64,000 nucleotides of DNA from Micrococcus flavus (GCF_014204815.1 NZ_JACHMC010000001.1:496001-560000); one strand, 5' to 3'. Positions 16,052 through 27,066 are shown, counted from the stretch's first letter. Program-made: numbers and translations. Notes: generated by a model not told the origin, from the letters alone.

Positions 16052-16426
16052 GTGCCTACGATTCAGCAGCTGGTCCGCAAGGGCCGCTCACCCAAGGTCG
16101 TCAAGACCAAGGCCCCTGCGCTGCAGGGCAACCCCATGCGTCGTGGCGTGTGCACCCGCGTGTACACCACGACCCCGAAGAAGCCGAACTCCGCCCTGCG
16201 CAAGGTCGCCCGCGTCCGCCTCAACGGCGGCGTCGAGGTCACCGCGTACATCCCGGGCGAGGGCCACAACCTGCAGGAGCACTCGATCGTGCTCGTCCGC
16301 GGCGGCCGTGTGAGGGACCTGCCCGGCGTGCGCTACAAGATCGTGCGCGGCGCGCTGGACACCCAGGGCGTGAAGAACCGCGGCCAGGCCCGCTCCCGCT
16401 ACGGCGCCAAGAAGGAGAAGAAGTAA
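16052..16426 (+). CDS. rpsL: 30S ribosomal protein S12, with Arg at position 88
   Basis: S12 contacts the decoding centre and controls accuracy. The 124 residues match the usual length, start at GTG 16052 ([12 protein letters not shown]) and follow an AAGGCTGGAG site. [11 protein letters not shown] carries the normal K43. The second loop reads [14 protein letters not shown]. Position 88 is Arg (AGG, 16313-16315), where almost all S12 proteins have Lys; K88R is a classic streptomycin-resistance change. Every other Arg I read in this gene is CGC or CGT, so AGG looks like a recent AAG to AGG mutation. The gene overlaps rpsG by one base (TAATG). Confidence 0.98.
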   Translation: MPTIQQLVRKGRSPKVVKTKAPALQGNPMRRGVCTRVYTTTPKKPNSALRKVARVRLNGGVEVTAYIPGEGHNLQEHSIVLVRGGRVRDLPGVRYKIVRGALDTQGVKNRGQARSRYGAKKEKK

Positions 16427-16896
16427 TGCCTCGTAAGGGTCCCGCCCCGAAGCGCCCCCTCGTCGTCGACCCCGTGTACGGCTCGCCCCTGGTCACGCAG
16501 CTGATCAACAAGGTGCTGATCGACGGCAAGAAGTCCACCGCCGAGCGCATCGTGTACGGCGCGCTCGAGGGCGCCCGCGCCAAGAACGGCGCCGATCCCG
16601 TGGCCACGCTGAAGAAGGCCATGGACAACATCAAGCCGGCCCTCGAGGTCAAGTCCCGCCGCGTCGGCGGCGCCACCTACCAGGTGCCCGTCGAGGTCAA
16701 GCCGGGTCGTGCCACGGCCCTCGCCCTGCGCTGGCTGGTCGGCTTCTCCAAGGCCCGCCGCGAGAAGACCATGACCGAGCGTCTGATGAACGAGATCCTG
16801 GACGCCTCGAACGGCCTGGGCGGCGCCGTGAAGCGCCGCGAGGACACCCACAAGATGGCCGAGGCCAACAAGGCCTTCGCCCACTACCGCTGGTGA
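16426..16896 (+). CDS. rpsG: 30S ribosomal protein S7
   Basis: S7 nucleates assembly of the 30S head and binds 16S rRNA near the E site. The 156 residues are standard: [20 protein letters not shown] at the N-terminus, then [17 protein letters not shown], and the C-terminus ends [14 protein letters not shown]. The ATG at 16426 overlaps the rpsL stop by one base, giving tight coupling. A perfect hairpin follows, before fusA. Confidence 0.98.
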   Translation: MPRKGPAPKRPLVVDPVYGSPLVTQLINKVLIDGKKSTAERIVYGALEGARAKNGADPVATLKKAMDNIKPALEVKSRRVGGATYQVPVEVKPGRATALALRWLVGFSKARREKTMTERLMNEILDASNGLGGAVKRREDTHKMAEANKAFAHYRW

Positions 16897-16902
16897 TCCC
16901 GT

Positions 16903-16934
16903 CGGCCCGGACCGCGTGAGCGCGGTCCGGGCCG
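16903..16934 (+). terminator. hairpin between rpsG and fusA
   Basis: A perfect 14-base stem (CGGCCCGGACCGCG with CGCGGTCCGGGCCG) closes on a TGAG loop and starts 7 bases after the rpsG stop. No T-tract and no clear new promoter precede fusA, so it may be a partial terminator or an mRNA-stabilising structure within the str operon. Confidence 0.6.
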
Positions 16935-17018
16935 CAGGCGCCTGCACCCCCGGGGCGCGCGCCGTCCGCCTCCGTCCCTCGAGACCCCCACACGACCACT
17001 CCGACCAAGGGAGACACC

Positions 17019-19133
17019 GTGGCACAGGACGTGCTGACCGACCTGAACAAGGTCCGCAACATCGGCATCATGGCCCACATTGATGCCGGCAAGACCACCA
17101 CCACCGAGCGCATCCTGTTCTACACGGGTGTCAACCACAAGCTGGGTGAGACGCACGACGGCGCCTCCACCACCGACTGGATGGAGCAGGAGAAGGAGCG
17201 CGGCATCACCATCACCTCCGCCGCGGTGACCTGCTTCTGGAAGAACAACCAGATCAACATCATCGACACCCCCGGCCACGTGGACTTCACCGTCGAGGTG
17301 GAGCGGTCCCTGCGCGTGCTCGACGGCGCCGTGGCCGTGTTCGACGGCAAGGAGGGCGTGGAGCCCCAGTCGGAGACCGTGTGGCGCCAGGCGGACAAGT
17401 ACGACGTCCCCCGCATCTGCTTCGTCAACAAGATGGACAAGCTCGGCGCGGACTTCTACTTCACCGTGGACACGATCGTGAAGCGCCTCGGTGCGAAGCC
17501 GCTCGTGATGCAGCTGCCGATCGGCGTGGAGAACGACTTCGTGGGCGTCGTCGACCTGCTGACCATGAAGGCCTTCGTGTGGCCGGGCGACGCCAAGGGC
17601 GACGTGACCATGGGCGCCGAGTACGAGATCCAGGACATCCCGGCGGATCTCGTCGAGAAGGCCGAGCAGTACCGCACTGAGCTCATCGAGGCCGTCGCGG
17701 ACACCTCCGAGGAGCTCATGGAGAAGTACCTCGAGGGCGAGGAGATCTCCGAGGAGGAGATCGTGGCCGGCGTGCGCCACCTGACCGTGAACGCCGAGGC
17801 CTACCCGGTCTTCTGCGGCTCCGCCTTCAAGAACCGCGGTGTGCAGCCGATGCTCGACGCCGTCGTCGCCTACCTCCCGAACCCGCTCGACGCCGGCGCC
17901 GTGAAGGGCCACGCGGTGGGCGATGAGGAGAAGGAGCTGGAGCGCGAGCCCTCGAAGGAGGCCCCGTTCTCGGCGCTGGCCTTCAAGATCGCCTCGCACC
18001 CGTTCTTCGGCACGCTGACCTTCATCCGCGTGTACTCCGGCCGCCTCGAGTCCGGCGCGCAGATCCTCAACGCCACCAAGGGCAAGAAGGAGCGCATCGG
18101 CAAGCTGTTCCAGATGCACGCCAACAAGGAGAACCCGGTCGAGGAGGTCGTGGCGGGCCACATCTACGCCGTGATCGGCCTCAAGGACACCACCACGGGC
18201 GACACGCTGTGCAACCCGAACGAGCCGATCATCCTCGAGTCGATGACCTTCCCGGAGCCCGTGATCTCCGTGGCCATCGAGCCGAAGTCCAAGGGCGACC
18301 AGGAGAAGCTCTCCACCGCCATCCAGAAGCTCGTGGCCGAGGACCCGACGTTCCGCGTCAACCTCAACGAGGAGACCGGCCAGACCGAGATCGGCGGCAT
18401 GGGCGAGCTGCACCTCGACGTGTTCGTCGACCGCATGCGCCGCGAGTTCCGCGTCGAGGCCAACGTGGGCAAGCCCCAGGTCGCCTACCGCGAGACCATC
18501 AAGCGCAAGGTCGACAAGGTCGACTACACGCACAAGAAGCAGACGGGCGGCTCCGGCCAGTTCGCGAAGGTCCAGCTCTCCTTCGAGCCCCTGGACACCG
18601 CGGACGGGGAGATCTACGAGTTCGAGAACGCCGTCACCGGCGGTCGCGTGCCGCGCGAGTACATCCCCTCGGTGGACGCCGGAATCCAGGATGCCATGCA
18701 GTTCGGCGTGCTCGCCGGCTACCCCATGGTGGGCGTCAAGGCCACGCTGCTCGACGGCGCGTACCACGACGTGGACTCCTCCGAGATGGCGTTCAAGATC
18801 GCCGGCTCGCAGGCGTTCAAGGAGGGCGTGAAGAAGGCGTCCCCGGTCATCCTCGAGCCGCTGATGGCCGTGGAGGTCCGCACCCCCGAGGAGTTCATGG
18901 GCGACGTCGTCGGCGACCTGAACTCCCGCCGCGGTCAGATCCAGTCCATGGAGGACGCCACCGGCGTGAAGGTGGTCAACGCCCTCGTGCCGCTGTCGGA
19001 GATGTTCGGCTACATCGGCGACCTGCGCTCCCGCACCCAGGGCCGCGCGGTCTACTCGATGACCTTCCACTCCTACTCCGAGGTCCCGAAGAACGTGGCC
19101 GACGAGATCATCCAGAAGTCCCAGGGCGAGTGA
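17019..19133 (+). CDS. fusA: elongation factor G
   Basis: EF-G is the GTPase that drives translocation and, with RRF, ribosome recycling. The 704-residue protein has G1 [16 protein letters not shown]3 [16 protein letters not shown] and G4 [10 protein letters not shown]. Domain IV contains [10 protein letters not shown] and the C-terminal domain V ends [20 protein letters not shown]. The start is GTG after AAGGGAG. Sequence and length are typical of housekeeping FusA; no obvious change is seen in the switch regions. Confidence 0.98.
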   Translation: MAQDVLTDLNKVRNIGIMAHIDAGKTTTTERILFYTGVNHKLGETHDGASTTDWMEQEKERGITITSAAVTCFWKNNQINIIDTPGHVDFTVEVERSLRVLDGAVAVFDGKEGVEPQSETVWRQADKYDVPRICFVNKMDKLGADFYFTVDTIVKRLGAKPLVMQLPIGVENDFVGVVDLLTMKAFVWPGDAKGDVTMGAEYEIQDIPADLVEKAEQYRTELIEAVADTSEELMEKYLEGEEISEEEIVAGVRHLTVNAEAYPVFCGSAFKNRGVQPMLDAVVAYLPNPLDAGAVKGHAVGDEEKELEREPSKEAPFSALAFKIASHPFFGTLTFIRVYSGRLESGAQILNATKGKKERIGKLFQMHANKENPVEEVVAGHIYAVIGLKDTTTGDTLCNPNEPIILESMTFPEPVISVAIEPKSKGDQEKLSTAIQKLVAEDPTFRVNLNEETGQTEIGGMGELHLDVFVDRMRREFRVEANVGKPQVAYRETIKRKVDKVDYTHKKQTGGSGQFAKVQLSFEPLDTADGEIYEFENAVTGGRVPREYIPSVDAGIQDAMQFGVLAGYPMVGVKATLLDGAYHDVDSSEMAFKIAGSQAFKEGVKKASPVILEPLMAVEVRTPEEFMGDVVGDLNSRRGQIQSMEDATGVKVVNALVPLSEMFGYIGDLRSRTQGRAVYSMTFHSYSEVPKNVADEIIQKSQGE

Positions 19134-19170
19134 GCTGACGCTCACCGGTCCTGAGGGATCACACCTGCTC

Positions 19171-19205
19171 CGCGGGAGCGGCCGCCGCGCGCGGCCGCTC
19201 CGCGG
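19171..19205 (+). terminator. terminator hairpin after fusA
   Basis: Arms CGCGGGAGCGGCCGC and GCGGCCGCTCCGCG pair with one bulged G. It is GC-only with no T-run. It lies 37 bases after fusA and 135 bases before the tuf -10 box, separating tuf from the rest of the str operon. Confidence 0.65.
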
Positions 19206-19339
19206 GGCGCTCGTCCGGCGCCCGGCGCGCCGGACCGAGCACGGGACGCGTCAGGTCCGGTCCGCTCCGGCGGCCCCGCCGGCCTGGAGCCGGACCGATC
19301 CTCGACTCGCCGGATTTCCCCAACCCCGCACCATCCCAG

Positions 19340-19345
19340 TAGACT
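19340..19345 (+). promoter_or_regulatory. -10 box of tuf
   Basis: TAGACT lies about 75 bases before the tuf start; only a weak TCCCCA or TTCCCC could serve as -35. The predicted start near 19352 gives a leader of about 67 bases ending in a TTTAGGAGGAACT ribosome binding site. Confidence 0.6.
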
Positions 19346-19418
19346 CACCGAGTTGTCAGCTCGTCACCCGTGGCTGAGCAGTCTTCTTGACGAGGAAACA
19401 AGTTCTTTAGGAGGAACT

Positions 19419-20609
<1,191 letters not shown>

Positions 20610-20653
20610 TCCGCTGATCACCGGCTGACCCGGTCCGGCTCCGGTCGGACCAC

Positions 20654-20689
20654 CCGAAGGGCCCCCGCCGTACGGCGGGGGCCCTTCGG
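20654..20689 (+). terminator. terminator hairpin after tuf
   Basis: A perfect 17-base inverted repeat (20654-20670 with 20673-20689) surrounds a TA centre. Because the outer part is AAGG/CCTT it ends in CCTTCGG, with no T-tract. Confidence 0.8.
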
Positions 20690-20712
20690 CATGCCCCGGT
20701 CCCGCGCCCCGG

Positions 20713-20718
20713 TAGGGT
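20713..20718 (+). promoter_or_regulatory. -10 box for a leaderless small membrane-protein mRNA
   Basis: TAGGGT is followed by GGGCCGC (7 bases) and then the ATG at 20726, predicting transcription from the start codon itself. No Shine-Dalgarno sequence is present. Confidence 0.55.
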
Positions 20719-20725
20719 GGGCCGC

Positions 20726-20860
20726 ATGGATTGGCTCATCGTGCTGCTCGTCGTGGTCGCCGTCGTCGTCGTGGGCGGCTGGGCGTACCGCACCTTCCGC
20801 CCCGAGATCGACCGGGCCCGGCGGATCCGCCGCGCGAACCGCGGCGGTCTGGAGCGGTGA
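20726..20860 (+). CDS. 44-residue single-span membrane microprotein, function unknown
   Basis: The protein is MDWLIVLLVVVAVVVVGG (one membrane helix, residues 3-18) followed by a basic cytoplasmic tail WAYRTFRPEIDRARRIRRAN...LER. Support for a real gene: a -10-like TAGGGT exactly 7 bases before the ATG, and a 4-base GTGA overlap with the next gene, suggesting translational coupling. I do not recognise the family. A helper or small subunit of the following DUF3817-like membrane protein is only a guess. Confidence 0.6.
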   Translation: MDWLIVLLVVVAVVVVGGWAYRTFRPEIDRARRIRRANRGGLER

Positions 20861-21321
20861 CCCCGCCCGCCCCGCGCCCGCTGTTCCGCGTGACCGCCCT
20901 CGCCGAGGCGGTCACCTGGACCCTGCTCCTCGTGGCCATGGCGTTGAAGTACACGGGGGTCACGGAGGCCCTCATGCCGCTCGCCGGGGGCGTGCACGGG
21001 TTCGTCTTCCTCTGCTACGCGGCCGTGTCCCTCGCCGTGTGGATCGACGCCCGGTGGTCGGTCGGGCGCGGGTTGCTCGCGCTGGGCGCCGCCGTGGTCC
21101 CGTACGCCACCGTCCCGGTGGAGCGCTCCTATGATCGCGCCGGCTTCCTGCCGGGTCGGTGGCGCCTCCGGGAGAGCCCGGAGAGCGCACGGGGTCCCGC
21201 GGACGGAGTCCTGAGGACCGTGCTGCATCGCCCCGTCCCCTCCGCGCTCGTGGTCCTGGCGCTCGTGTCCGTCGTCTTCGTGCTGCTGCTCCAGGCCGGC
21301 CCGCCCACCCAGTGGTTCTGA
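20857..21321 (+). CDS. DUF3817-like integral membrane protein
   Basis: This 154-residue protein begins at GTG 20857, overlapping the previous stop as GTGA. Its N-terminal 85 residues resemble the DUF3817 pattern: FRVTALAEAVTWTLLLVAMALKY (membrane helix 1), then GGVHGFVFLCYAAVSLAVW (helix 2) and a third helix GRGLLALGAAVVPYATVP. A C-terminal extension holds one more hydrophobic segment (PSALVVLALVSVVFVLLLQA). Its function is unknown. The family assignment is from memory of the EA-TW and GxxHG spacing. Confidence 0.7.
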   Translation: MTPPAPRPLFRVTALAEAVTWTLLLVAMALKYTGVTEALMPLAGGVHGFVFLCYAAVSLAVWIDARWSVGRGLLALGAAVVPYATVPVERSYDRAGFLPGRWRLRESPESARGPADGVLRTVLHRPVPSALVVLALVSVVFVLLLQAGPPTQWF

Positions 21322-21332
21322 CCGCGGCAGGT

Positions 21333-21366
21333 GCCGTGGGGGAGGGGCTGTGTCCGACCCCACGGC
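21333..21366 (+). terminator. hairpin before the S10 promoter
   Basis: Nine-base arms GCCGTGGGG and CCCCACGGC enclose a 16-base loop, 11 bases after the DUF3817-like gene. It ends 6 bases before the S10 operon -35 element. There is no T-tract. Confidence 0.55.
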
Positions 21367-21372
21367 CCCTGG

Positions 21373-21402
21373 TTGGCAGCGGGGCTCGATGTCTGTCATA
21401 CT
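21373..21402 (+). promoter_or_regulatory. promoter of the S10 operon (TTGGCA-18-CATACT)
   Basis: The -35 TTGGCA (21373-21378) and -10 CATACT (21397-21402) have an 18-base spacer. The predicted start is near 21409, giving a leader of about 260 bases before rpsJ. Confidence 0.7.
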
Positions 21403-21408
21403 GATTCG

Positions 21409-21671
21409 GTTGCTCAAGCGCCGATGCGCCGTCGCCCTCCAGTCTCGAGGCGGCTGCGTGGCCCAGATGTGACAGTCCCCTCCGCTCCGCCCTCGCGTGG
21501 ACGCCCTCCAGCAGGGCGACACGCCCGACCGCGTGGACCGGAGGCCGACGGTGGCGAGGAACCCGGCTCGGCCGGATTCGCCCCGTGCGGACAGGAACAA
21601 CAGGGCCGCCCCCGAGGGGGTGGCCGAACAGGGACGTAGAACAGCACACCCGACGAGAGAGGCGTGACGCC
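21409..21671 (+). other. 5' leader of the S10 operon
   Basis: This untranslated region of about 260 bases shows no convincing ORF. It contains a hairpin at 21604-21625 (GGCCGCCCCC with GGGGGTGGCC, one G-T pair) about 46 bases before rpsJ, and a GAGAGAGG ribosome binding site. Long leaders of S10 operons carry the L4 control element in some bacteria. Whether this one does cannot be read from sequence alone. Confidence 0.5.
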
Positions 21672-21980
21672 ATGGCGGGACAGAAGATCCGCATCCGGCT
21701 GAAGTCGTACGACCACGAGGTCATCGACGTCTCGGCCCGCAAGATCGTTGACACGGTCACGCGTGCAGGCGCAACGGTGGTGGGCCCCGTGCCGCTGCCG
21801 ACGGAGAAGAACGTGTACTGCGTGATCCGTTCTCCCCACAAGTACAAGGACAGCCGCGAGCATTTCGAGATGCGCACCCACAAGCGGCTCATCGACATCA
21901 TCGACCCGACGCCCAAGGCCGTCGACTCGCTCATGCGTCTCGACCTGCCCGCGGATGTCAACATCGAGATCAAGCTCTGA
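21672..21980 (+). CDS. rpsJ: 30S ribosomal protein S10
   Basis: S10 sits in the 30S head and, as NusE, also joins the antitermination complex. The 102 residues [20 protein letters not shown]...[19 protein letters not shown]...NIEIKL are of standard length. ATG 21672 is chosen over earlier in-frame codons because of the family N-terminus and the GAGAGAGG just upstream. It is the first gene of an eleven-gene operon. Confidence 0.98.
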   Translation: MAGQKIRIRLKSYDHEVIDVSARKIVDTVTRAGATVVGPVPLPTEKNVYCVIRSPHKYKDSREHFEMRTHKRLIDIIDPTPKAVDSLMRLDLPADVNIEIKL

Positions 21981-22000
21981 GAGGGAGGTGCTGAGAGACT

Positions 22001-22651
22001 ATGACCAACAACCTGAACGTGAAGGGCCTGCTGGGCACGAAGCTCGGCATGACCCAGGTGTGGGATGAGGACAACAAGCTCATCCCCGTCACCGTGGTCC
22101 AGGCCGACGCCAACGTCGTCACCCAGCTGCGCTCCGAGGAGACCGACGGCTACACCGCCGTCCAGATCGCCTACGGCCAGATCGACCCCCGCCGCGTGAC
22201 CAAGCCGCTGGCGGGTCACTTCGAGAAGGCCGGCGTGACCCCCCGCCGTCACCTCGTCGAGCTGCGCACCGCCGACGCCGCCGAGTACTCGCTCGGCCAG
22301 GACCTGACCGTCGAGCTCTTCGAGGCCGGCCAGAAGGTCGACGTCGTCGGCACCACCAAGGGCAAGGGCTTCGCCGGTGCCATGAAGCGTCACGGCTTCT
22401 CGGGCGTGGGCGCCTCGCACGGCGCGCACAAGAACCACCGCAAGCCGGGCTCCGTGGGTGGCGCGTCCACCCCGGGCCGCGTGTTCAAGGGCCAGCGCAT
22501 GCCGGGCCGCATGGGTGCGGTCCGTCAGACCACCATGAACCTGACCCTCCACGGTGTCGACGTGGAGAACAACCTCCTGCTGATCAAGGGCGCGGTGCCC
22601 GGCTCCAAGGGCCAGGTCGTGCTCGTCCGCAGCGCCGTGAAGGGAGCCTGA
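22001..22651 (+). CDS. rplC: 50S ribosomal protein L3
   Basis: L3 is an early assembly protein whose long loop reaches the peptidyl transferase centre. The 216 residues include [11 protein letters not shown] at the N-terminus and the loop [20 protein letters not shown] followed by GQRMPGRMG. The loop residues near the active site look normal. It starts 20 bases after rpsJ behind GAGGGAGG. Confidence 0.98.
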   Translation: MTNNLNVKGLLGTKLGMTQVWDEDNKLIPVTVVQADANVVTQLRSEETDGYTAVQIAYGQIDPRRVTKPLAGHFEKAGVTPRRHLVELRTADAAEYSLGQDLTVELFEAGQKVDVVGTTKGKGFAGAMKRHGFSGVGASHGAHKNHRKPGSVGGASTPGRVFKGQRMPGRMGAVRQTTMNLTLHGVDVENNLLLIKGAVPGSKGQVVLVRSAVKGA

Positions 22652-22655
22652 GACC

Positions 22656-23291
22656 ATGGCTGAGAACTCCGTGAAGACCGTCCAGGTCGAGCTGCCCGCC
22701 GAGATCTTCGACGTGCAGGCCAACGTGCCGCTCATGCACCAGGTCGTGGTGGCCCAGCTGGCCGCCGCCCGCCAGGGCACGCACAAGACCAAGCGCCGTG
22801 GCGAGGTCTCCGGCGCCGGCCGCAAGCCGTTCAAGCAGAAGGGCACCGGTCGCGCCCGTCAGGGCTCGATCCGCGCTCCGCACATGACCGGTGGCGGCAT
22901 CGTCCACGGCCCGACGCCGCGTGACTACGCGCAGCGCACCCCCAAGAAGATGAAGGCCGCCGCCCTCCGCGGCGCCCTCTCGGACCGCGCCCGCAACGGC
23001 CGTGTCCACGTCGTCGAGGCGCTCGTGTCCGGCCCCACGCCGTCCACGAAGGCCGCCAAGGCGGGTCTCGAGTCGCTGAGCACCGGCCGCCGCAACGTGC
23101 TGCTGGTGATCGACCGCGCCGACGATCTCACCGCCCTGTCCGCCCGCAACCTTCCGGCGGTCCACACGCTGTACGCCGACCAGCTGAACACCTACGACGT
23201 GCTCGTCTCCGACGACGTCGTGTTCACCAAGGTCGCCTACGACGCGTACGTGGCGCAGGCCTCCGGTGCCAAGAAGGAGGATGCCCAGTGA
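22656..23291 (+). CDS. rplD: 50S ribosomal protein L4
   Basis: L4 lines the exit tunnel and in several bacteria represses the S10 operon. The 211 residues contain the tunnel loop [17 protein letters not shown] (about residues 55-72), which has the unaltered macrolide-site sequence, and a globular domain ending [19 protein letters not shown]. Its ATG lies 4 bases after the rplC stop and its end overlaps rplW by 4 bases. Confidence 0.98.
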   Translation: MAENSVKTVQVELPAEIFDVQANVPLMHQVVVAQLAAARQGTHKTKRRGEVSGAGRKPFKQKGTGRARQGSIRAPHMTGGGIVHGPTPRDYAQRTPKKMKAAALRGALSDRARNGRVHVVEALVSGPTPSTKAAKAGLESLSTGRRNVLLVIDRADDLTALSARNLPAVHTLYADQLNTYDVLVSDDVVFTKVAYDAYVAQASGAKKEDAQ

Positions 23292-23599
23292 GCGGCTCCA
23301 TCAACAAGGACCCCCGCGACGTGATCATCGCTCCCGTCGTGTCGGAGAAGAGCTACGGACTGATCGACGAGGGCAAGTACACCTTCCTCGTCGACCCGCG
23401 CTCCAACAAGACCGAGATCAAGCAGGCCGTCGAGCGCATCTTCGACGTGTCGGTCGCCTCGGTGAACACGCTCAACCGTCCCGGCAAGCGCCGCCGCACC
23501 CGCTTCGGGTGGGGCTCCCGCAAGGCCACCAAGCGTGCGATCGTCTCGCTGAAGGACGGCGCGACCATCGACATCTTCGGAGGTCCGCTCGCCTCCTGA
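23288..23599 (+). CDS. rplW: 50S ribosomal protein L23
   Basis: L23 surrounds the tunnel exit and docks signal recognition particle and trigger factor. The 103 residues include [20 protein letters not shown] at the N-terminus and the loop [20 protein letters not shown]. The GTG start overlaps the rplD stop as GTGA, so translation is probably coupled. Confidence 0.97.
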   Translation: MSGSINKDPRDVIIAPVVSEKSYGLIDEGKYTFLVDPRSNKTEIKQAVERIFDVSVASVNTLNRPGKRRRTRFGWGSRKATKRAIVSLKDGATIDIFGGPLAS

Positions 23600-23635
23600 G
23601 GCGCGGCGGAGACCACTTAATCGAGGAAGACACCC

Positions 23636-24475
<840 letters not shown>

Positions 24476-24490
24476 GGGAGCTGAGAAGAC

Positions 24491-24772
24491 ATGCCTCGCA
24501 GCCTGAAGAAGGGCCCCTTCGTCGACCAGCACCTTTACCTCAAGGTGGTGGCCGAGAACGAGAAGGGCAGCAAGAACGTCATCAAGACCTGGTCCCGCCG
24601 GTCGATGATCATCCCGGACATGCTGGGTCACACCATCGCCGTGCACGACGGGCGCAAGCACGTCCCGGTCTTCGTCACGGAGTCCATGGTGGGCCACAAG
24701 CTCGGCGAGTTCGCCCCCACCCGGACGTTCCGCGGCCACGTGAAGGACGACAAGAAGGGCAAGCGTCGCTGA
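24491..24772 (+). CDS. rpsS: 30S ribosomal protein S19
   Basis: S19 binds the 30S head near the A-site tRNA and forms bridge B1a. The 93 residues begin [15 protein letters not shown] and contain [20 protein letters not shown] and [15 protein letters not shown], all standard. It lies 15 bases downstream of rplB with GGGAGCTGAG as ribosome binding site. Confidence 0.98.
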   Translation: MPRSLKKGPFVDQHLYLKVVAENEKGSKNVIKTWSRRSMIIPDMLGHTIAVHDGRKHVPVFVTESMVGHKLGEFAPTRTFRGHVKDDKKGKRR

Positions 24773-24823
24773 GCCTGACGGCACAGCACGCTTGACCTTC
24801 GAGAGAATCGAAAGAGAGAAGCA

Positions 24824-25189
24824 ATGGAAGCCAAGGCAATTGCGCGCCACCTGCGCGTGACGCCGATGAAGGCCCGGCGCGTCGTCGACCTGGTCCGTGG
24901 CAAGCAGGCCACCGAAGCTCTGGCCATCCTGAAGTTCGCCCAGCAGGGCGCTTCGGAGCCGGTCTACAAGCTGGTGGCCTCCGCGGTGGCGAACGCCCGC
25001 GTCAAGGCCGACCGTGAGGGCCGGGCCTTCCACGAGGACGCCCTGTACATCACCGAGGCCTTCGTCGACGAGGGCCCGACCATGAAGCGGTTCCAGCCCC
25101 GTGCTCAGGGCCGCGCGTACCGCATCAACAAGCGCACGAGCCACGTCACCGTGGTCGTCGCGTCCAAGGACGAGAAGGGTGGGAACTGA
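24824..25189 (+). CDS. rplV: 50S ribosomal protein L22
   Basis: L22 spans the 50S and lines the tunnel opposite L4. The 121 residues include [20 protein letters not shown] at the start and the tunnel beta-hairpin [20 protein letters not shown], which shows no insertion or deletion of the macrolide-resistant kind. It follows an AGAGAGAAGC site and is 2 bases from rpsC. Confidence 0.98.
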   Translation: MEAKAIARHLRVTPMKARRVVDLVRGKQATEALAILKFAQQGASEPVYKLVASAVANARVKADREGRAFHEDALYITEAFVDEGPTMKRFQPRAQGRAYRINKRTSHVTVVVASKDEKGGN

Positions 25190-25191
25190 CA

Positions 25192-26019
25192 ATGGGTCAG
25201 AAGATCAACCCCAACGGGTTCCGCCTCGGCATCACGACCGATCACGTCTCGCACTGGTTCGCCGACTCCCACAAGGAGGGTCAGCGCTACGCCGACTTCC
25301 TCAAGGAGGACGTCAAGATCCGCGAGCTGATGACCGACGGCATGGAGCGCGCCGGCATCTCCAAGGTCGAGATCGAGCGCACCCGTGACCGCGTGCGGGT
25401 GGACATCCACACCGCCCGCCCCGGCATCGTGATCGGCCGCCGCGGCGCGGAGGCCGACCGCATCCGCGGCGAGCTCGAGAAGCTCACCGGCAAGCAGATC
25501 CAGCTGAACATCCTCGAGGTCAAGAACCCCGAGACCGACGCCCAGCTGGTGGCGCAGGGCGTGGCCGAGCAGCTCGCCTCCCGCGTCGCGTTCCGCCGTG
25601 CCATGAAGAAGGCCATCCAGTCCGCCATGCGGGCCGGCGCCCAGGGCATCCGCATCCAGTGCGCCGGCCGTCTGGGCGGCGCCGAGATGAGCCGGTCGGA
25701 GTTCTACCGCGAGGGCCGCGTGCCGCTGCACACCCTCCGCGCGAACATCGACTTCGGCAAGTTCGAGGCGAAGACCACCTACGGCCGCATCGGCGTGAAG
25801 GTCTGGATCTACAAGGGCGACCTCACCGCCAAGGAGCTCGCGGCCAAGGAGGCCGCGCAGCCCTCCGGCCGCGGCCGCGGCGGCGAGCGTCGCGGCCCGG
25901 GCGCCGGCGGCGAGCGCCGTCGTCGCAATGACCGTGCCGAGCGCGCTCCCCGCCAGGAGAACGCCGGCGCCGGCGCCGAGACCCCGGCCGCCGCTCCCGT
26001 CGAAGGAGGCAACGCCTGA
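25192..26019 (+). CDS. rpsC: 30S ribosomal protein S3 with a long RG-rich C-terminus
   Basis: S3 forms part of the mRNA entry helicase site. The N-terminal KH domain carries [20 protein letters not shown] and the C-terminal domain carries [20 protein letters not shown]. The 275 residues exceed the usual 210-230. The extra ~55 residues are low complexity, with [20 protein letters not shown] followed by an Ala/Glu/Pro tail. Such tails occur in actinobacterial S3 proteins. The stop overlaps the rplP start (TGATG). Confidence 0.97.
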   Translation: MGQKINPNGFRLGITTDHVSHWFADSHKEGQRYADFLKEDVKIRELMTDGMERAGISKVEIERTRDRVRVDIHTARPGIVIGRRGAEADRIRGELEKLTGKQIQLNILEVKNPETDAQLVAQGVAEQLASRVAFRRAMKKAIQSAMRAGAQGIRIQCAGRLGGAEMSRSEFYREGRVPLHTLRANIDFGKFEAKTTYGRIGVKVWIYKGDLTAKELAAKEAAQPSGRGRGGERRGPGAGGERRRRNDRAERAPRQENAGAGAETPAAAPVEGGNA

Positions 26020-26435
26020 TGCTGATCCCCCGTCGCGTCAAGCACCGCAAGCAGCACCACCCGAAGCGCTCCGGCATGGCCAAGGGCGGCACCACCGTCA
26101 CCTTCGGCGAGTGGGGCATCCAGGCGCTCACGCCGGCCTATGTGACGAACCGTCAGATCGAGGCCGCGCGTATCGCCATGACCCGCTACATCAAGCGTGG
26201 CGGCAAGGTCTGGATCAACATCTACCCGGACCGCCCGCTCACCAAGAAGCCCGCCGAGACCCGCATGGGCTCCGGCAAGGGCTCGACCGAGTGGTGGGTC
26301 GCCAACGTCAAGCCGGGCCGCGTGCTCTTCGAGCTCTCCGGCGTGTCCGACGAGGTCGCCCGCGAGGCGCTGCGTCTGGCCATCCACAAGCTGCCGCTCA
26401 AGGCCCGAGTCATCCGTCGAGAGGGTGGTGAGTGA
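26019..26435 (+). CDS. rplP: 50S ribosomal protein L16
   Basis: L16 organises the A-site region of the 50S subunit. The 138 residues include [20 protein letters not shown] and KGGKVWIN-type [20 protein letters not shown], plus [19 protein letters not shown], all characteristic. Its ATG overlaps the rpsC stop by one base and RBS GAAGGAGG lies inside rpsC. Confidence 0.98.
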   Translation: MLIPRRVKHRKQHHPKRSGMAKGGTTVTFGEWGIQALTPAYVTNRQIEAARIAMTRYIKRGGKVWINIYPDRPLTKKPAETRMGSGKGSTEWWVANVKPGRVLFELSGVSDEVAREALRLAIHKLPLKARVIRREGGE

Positions 26436-26439
26436 TCCC

Positions 26440-26706
26440 ATGGCCATCGGTACCAAGGATCTGAACGTCGAGTCCCTGGACGGGATGGACAACGCGCGCC
26501 TGCTGGAGGCCCTGAAGTCCTCCAAGGAGGAGCTGTTCAACCTGCGCTTCCAGGCCGCCACCGGCCAGCTGGAGGACTCCAGCCGGCTGAAGGCCGTCAA
26601 GCGCGACATCGCGCGCATCTACACGATCCTGCGCGAGCGCGAGCTCGGCATCCGTGGGGATGTCGAGGCGGCCGGCGCCGAGAAGAACGAGGAGGCTGCC
26701 AAGTGA
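26440..26706 (+). CDS. rpmC: 50S ribosomal protein L29
   Basis: L29 is a two-helix protein at the tunnel exit. The 88 residues start at ATG 26440 ([16 protein letters not shown]) and contain the family core [20 protein letters not shown]...[14 protein letters not shown]. It is longer than typical L29 (60-75 residues) because of short additions at both ends, notably an acidic C-tail [10 protein letters not shown]. It overlaps rpsQ by 4 bases. Confidence 0.96.
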   Translation: MAIGTKDLNVESLDGMDNARLLEALKSSKEELFNLRFQAATGQLEDSSRLKAVKRDIARIYTILRERELGIRGDVEAAGAEKNEEAAK

Positions 26707-26984
26707 CCGAGCAGACCGCCGCTCCCGTCGAGGAGCGCAACTACCGCAAGGCGCTGCGTGGCGTCGTCGTCTCCGACAAGATGGACAAGACCATCGTCGT
26801 CGAGGTCGAGGACCGCAAGAAGCACTCGCTCTACGGCAAGGTGATGAAGACCTCCAAGCGCGTCAAGGCGCACGACGAGGAGAACACCGCCGGCGTGGGC
26901 GACCGCGTCCGCATCGCCGAGACCCGTCCGCTGTCCGCGGACAAGCACTTCCGCCTCGTCGAGATCGTCGAGCGCGCCAAGTGA
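26703..26984 (+). CDS. rpsQ: 30S ribosomal protein S17
   Basis: S17 is an OB-fold 16S rRNA-binding protein needed early in 30S assembly. The 93 residues contain [40 protein letters not shown] and [20 protein letters not shown]. The GTG start overlaps the rpmC stop as GTGA. It is the last gene before a strong terminator, so the S10 unit ends here. Confidence 0.97.
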   Translation: MTEQTAAPVEERNYRKALRGVVVSDKMDKTIVVEVEDRKKHSLYGKVMKTSKRVKAHDEENTAGVGDRVRIAETRPLSADKHFRLVEIVERAK

Positions 26985-27015
26985 CCCGGCCCCGGGCCTG
27001 ACCCGGGTCCCCCGG

Positions 27016-27050
27016 AGGCCGCCCCGTGCACTGGCATGGGGCGGCCTTTT
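27016..27050 (+). terminator. terminator after rpsQ
   Basis: The 10-base stem AGGCCGCCCC / GGGGCGGCCT with a 12-base loop is followed directly by TTT. It is one of the few T-tract terminators in this window and it ends the S10 operon. Its loop contains the -35 element of the next promoter. Confidence 0.85.
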
Positions 27051-27060
27051 CGGCTATCAT
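27032..27060 (+). promoter_or_regulatory. promoter of the spc operon (TGGCAT-17-TATCAT), nested in a terminator
   Basis: The -35 TGGCAT (27032-27037) lies in the loop of the rpsQ terminator and the -10 TATCAT (27055-27060) just after its T-tract, with a 17-base spacer. The predicted start is near 27067. This makes rplN-rplO a separate unit from the S10 operon. Confidence 0.75.
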
Positions 27061-27066
27061 CGTGTA

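Noticed and set aside
14532-16313. A 593-codon plus-strand frame across the FemAB gene
   Set aside because: It runs antisense to a recognisable FemAB protein, is Gly/Ala/His-rich without domains, and crosses into rpsL in the wrong frame.
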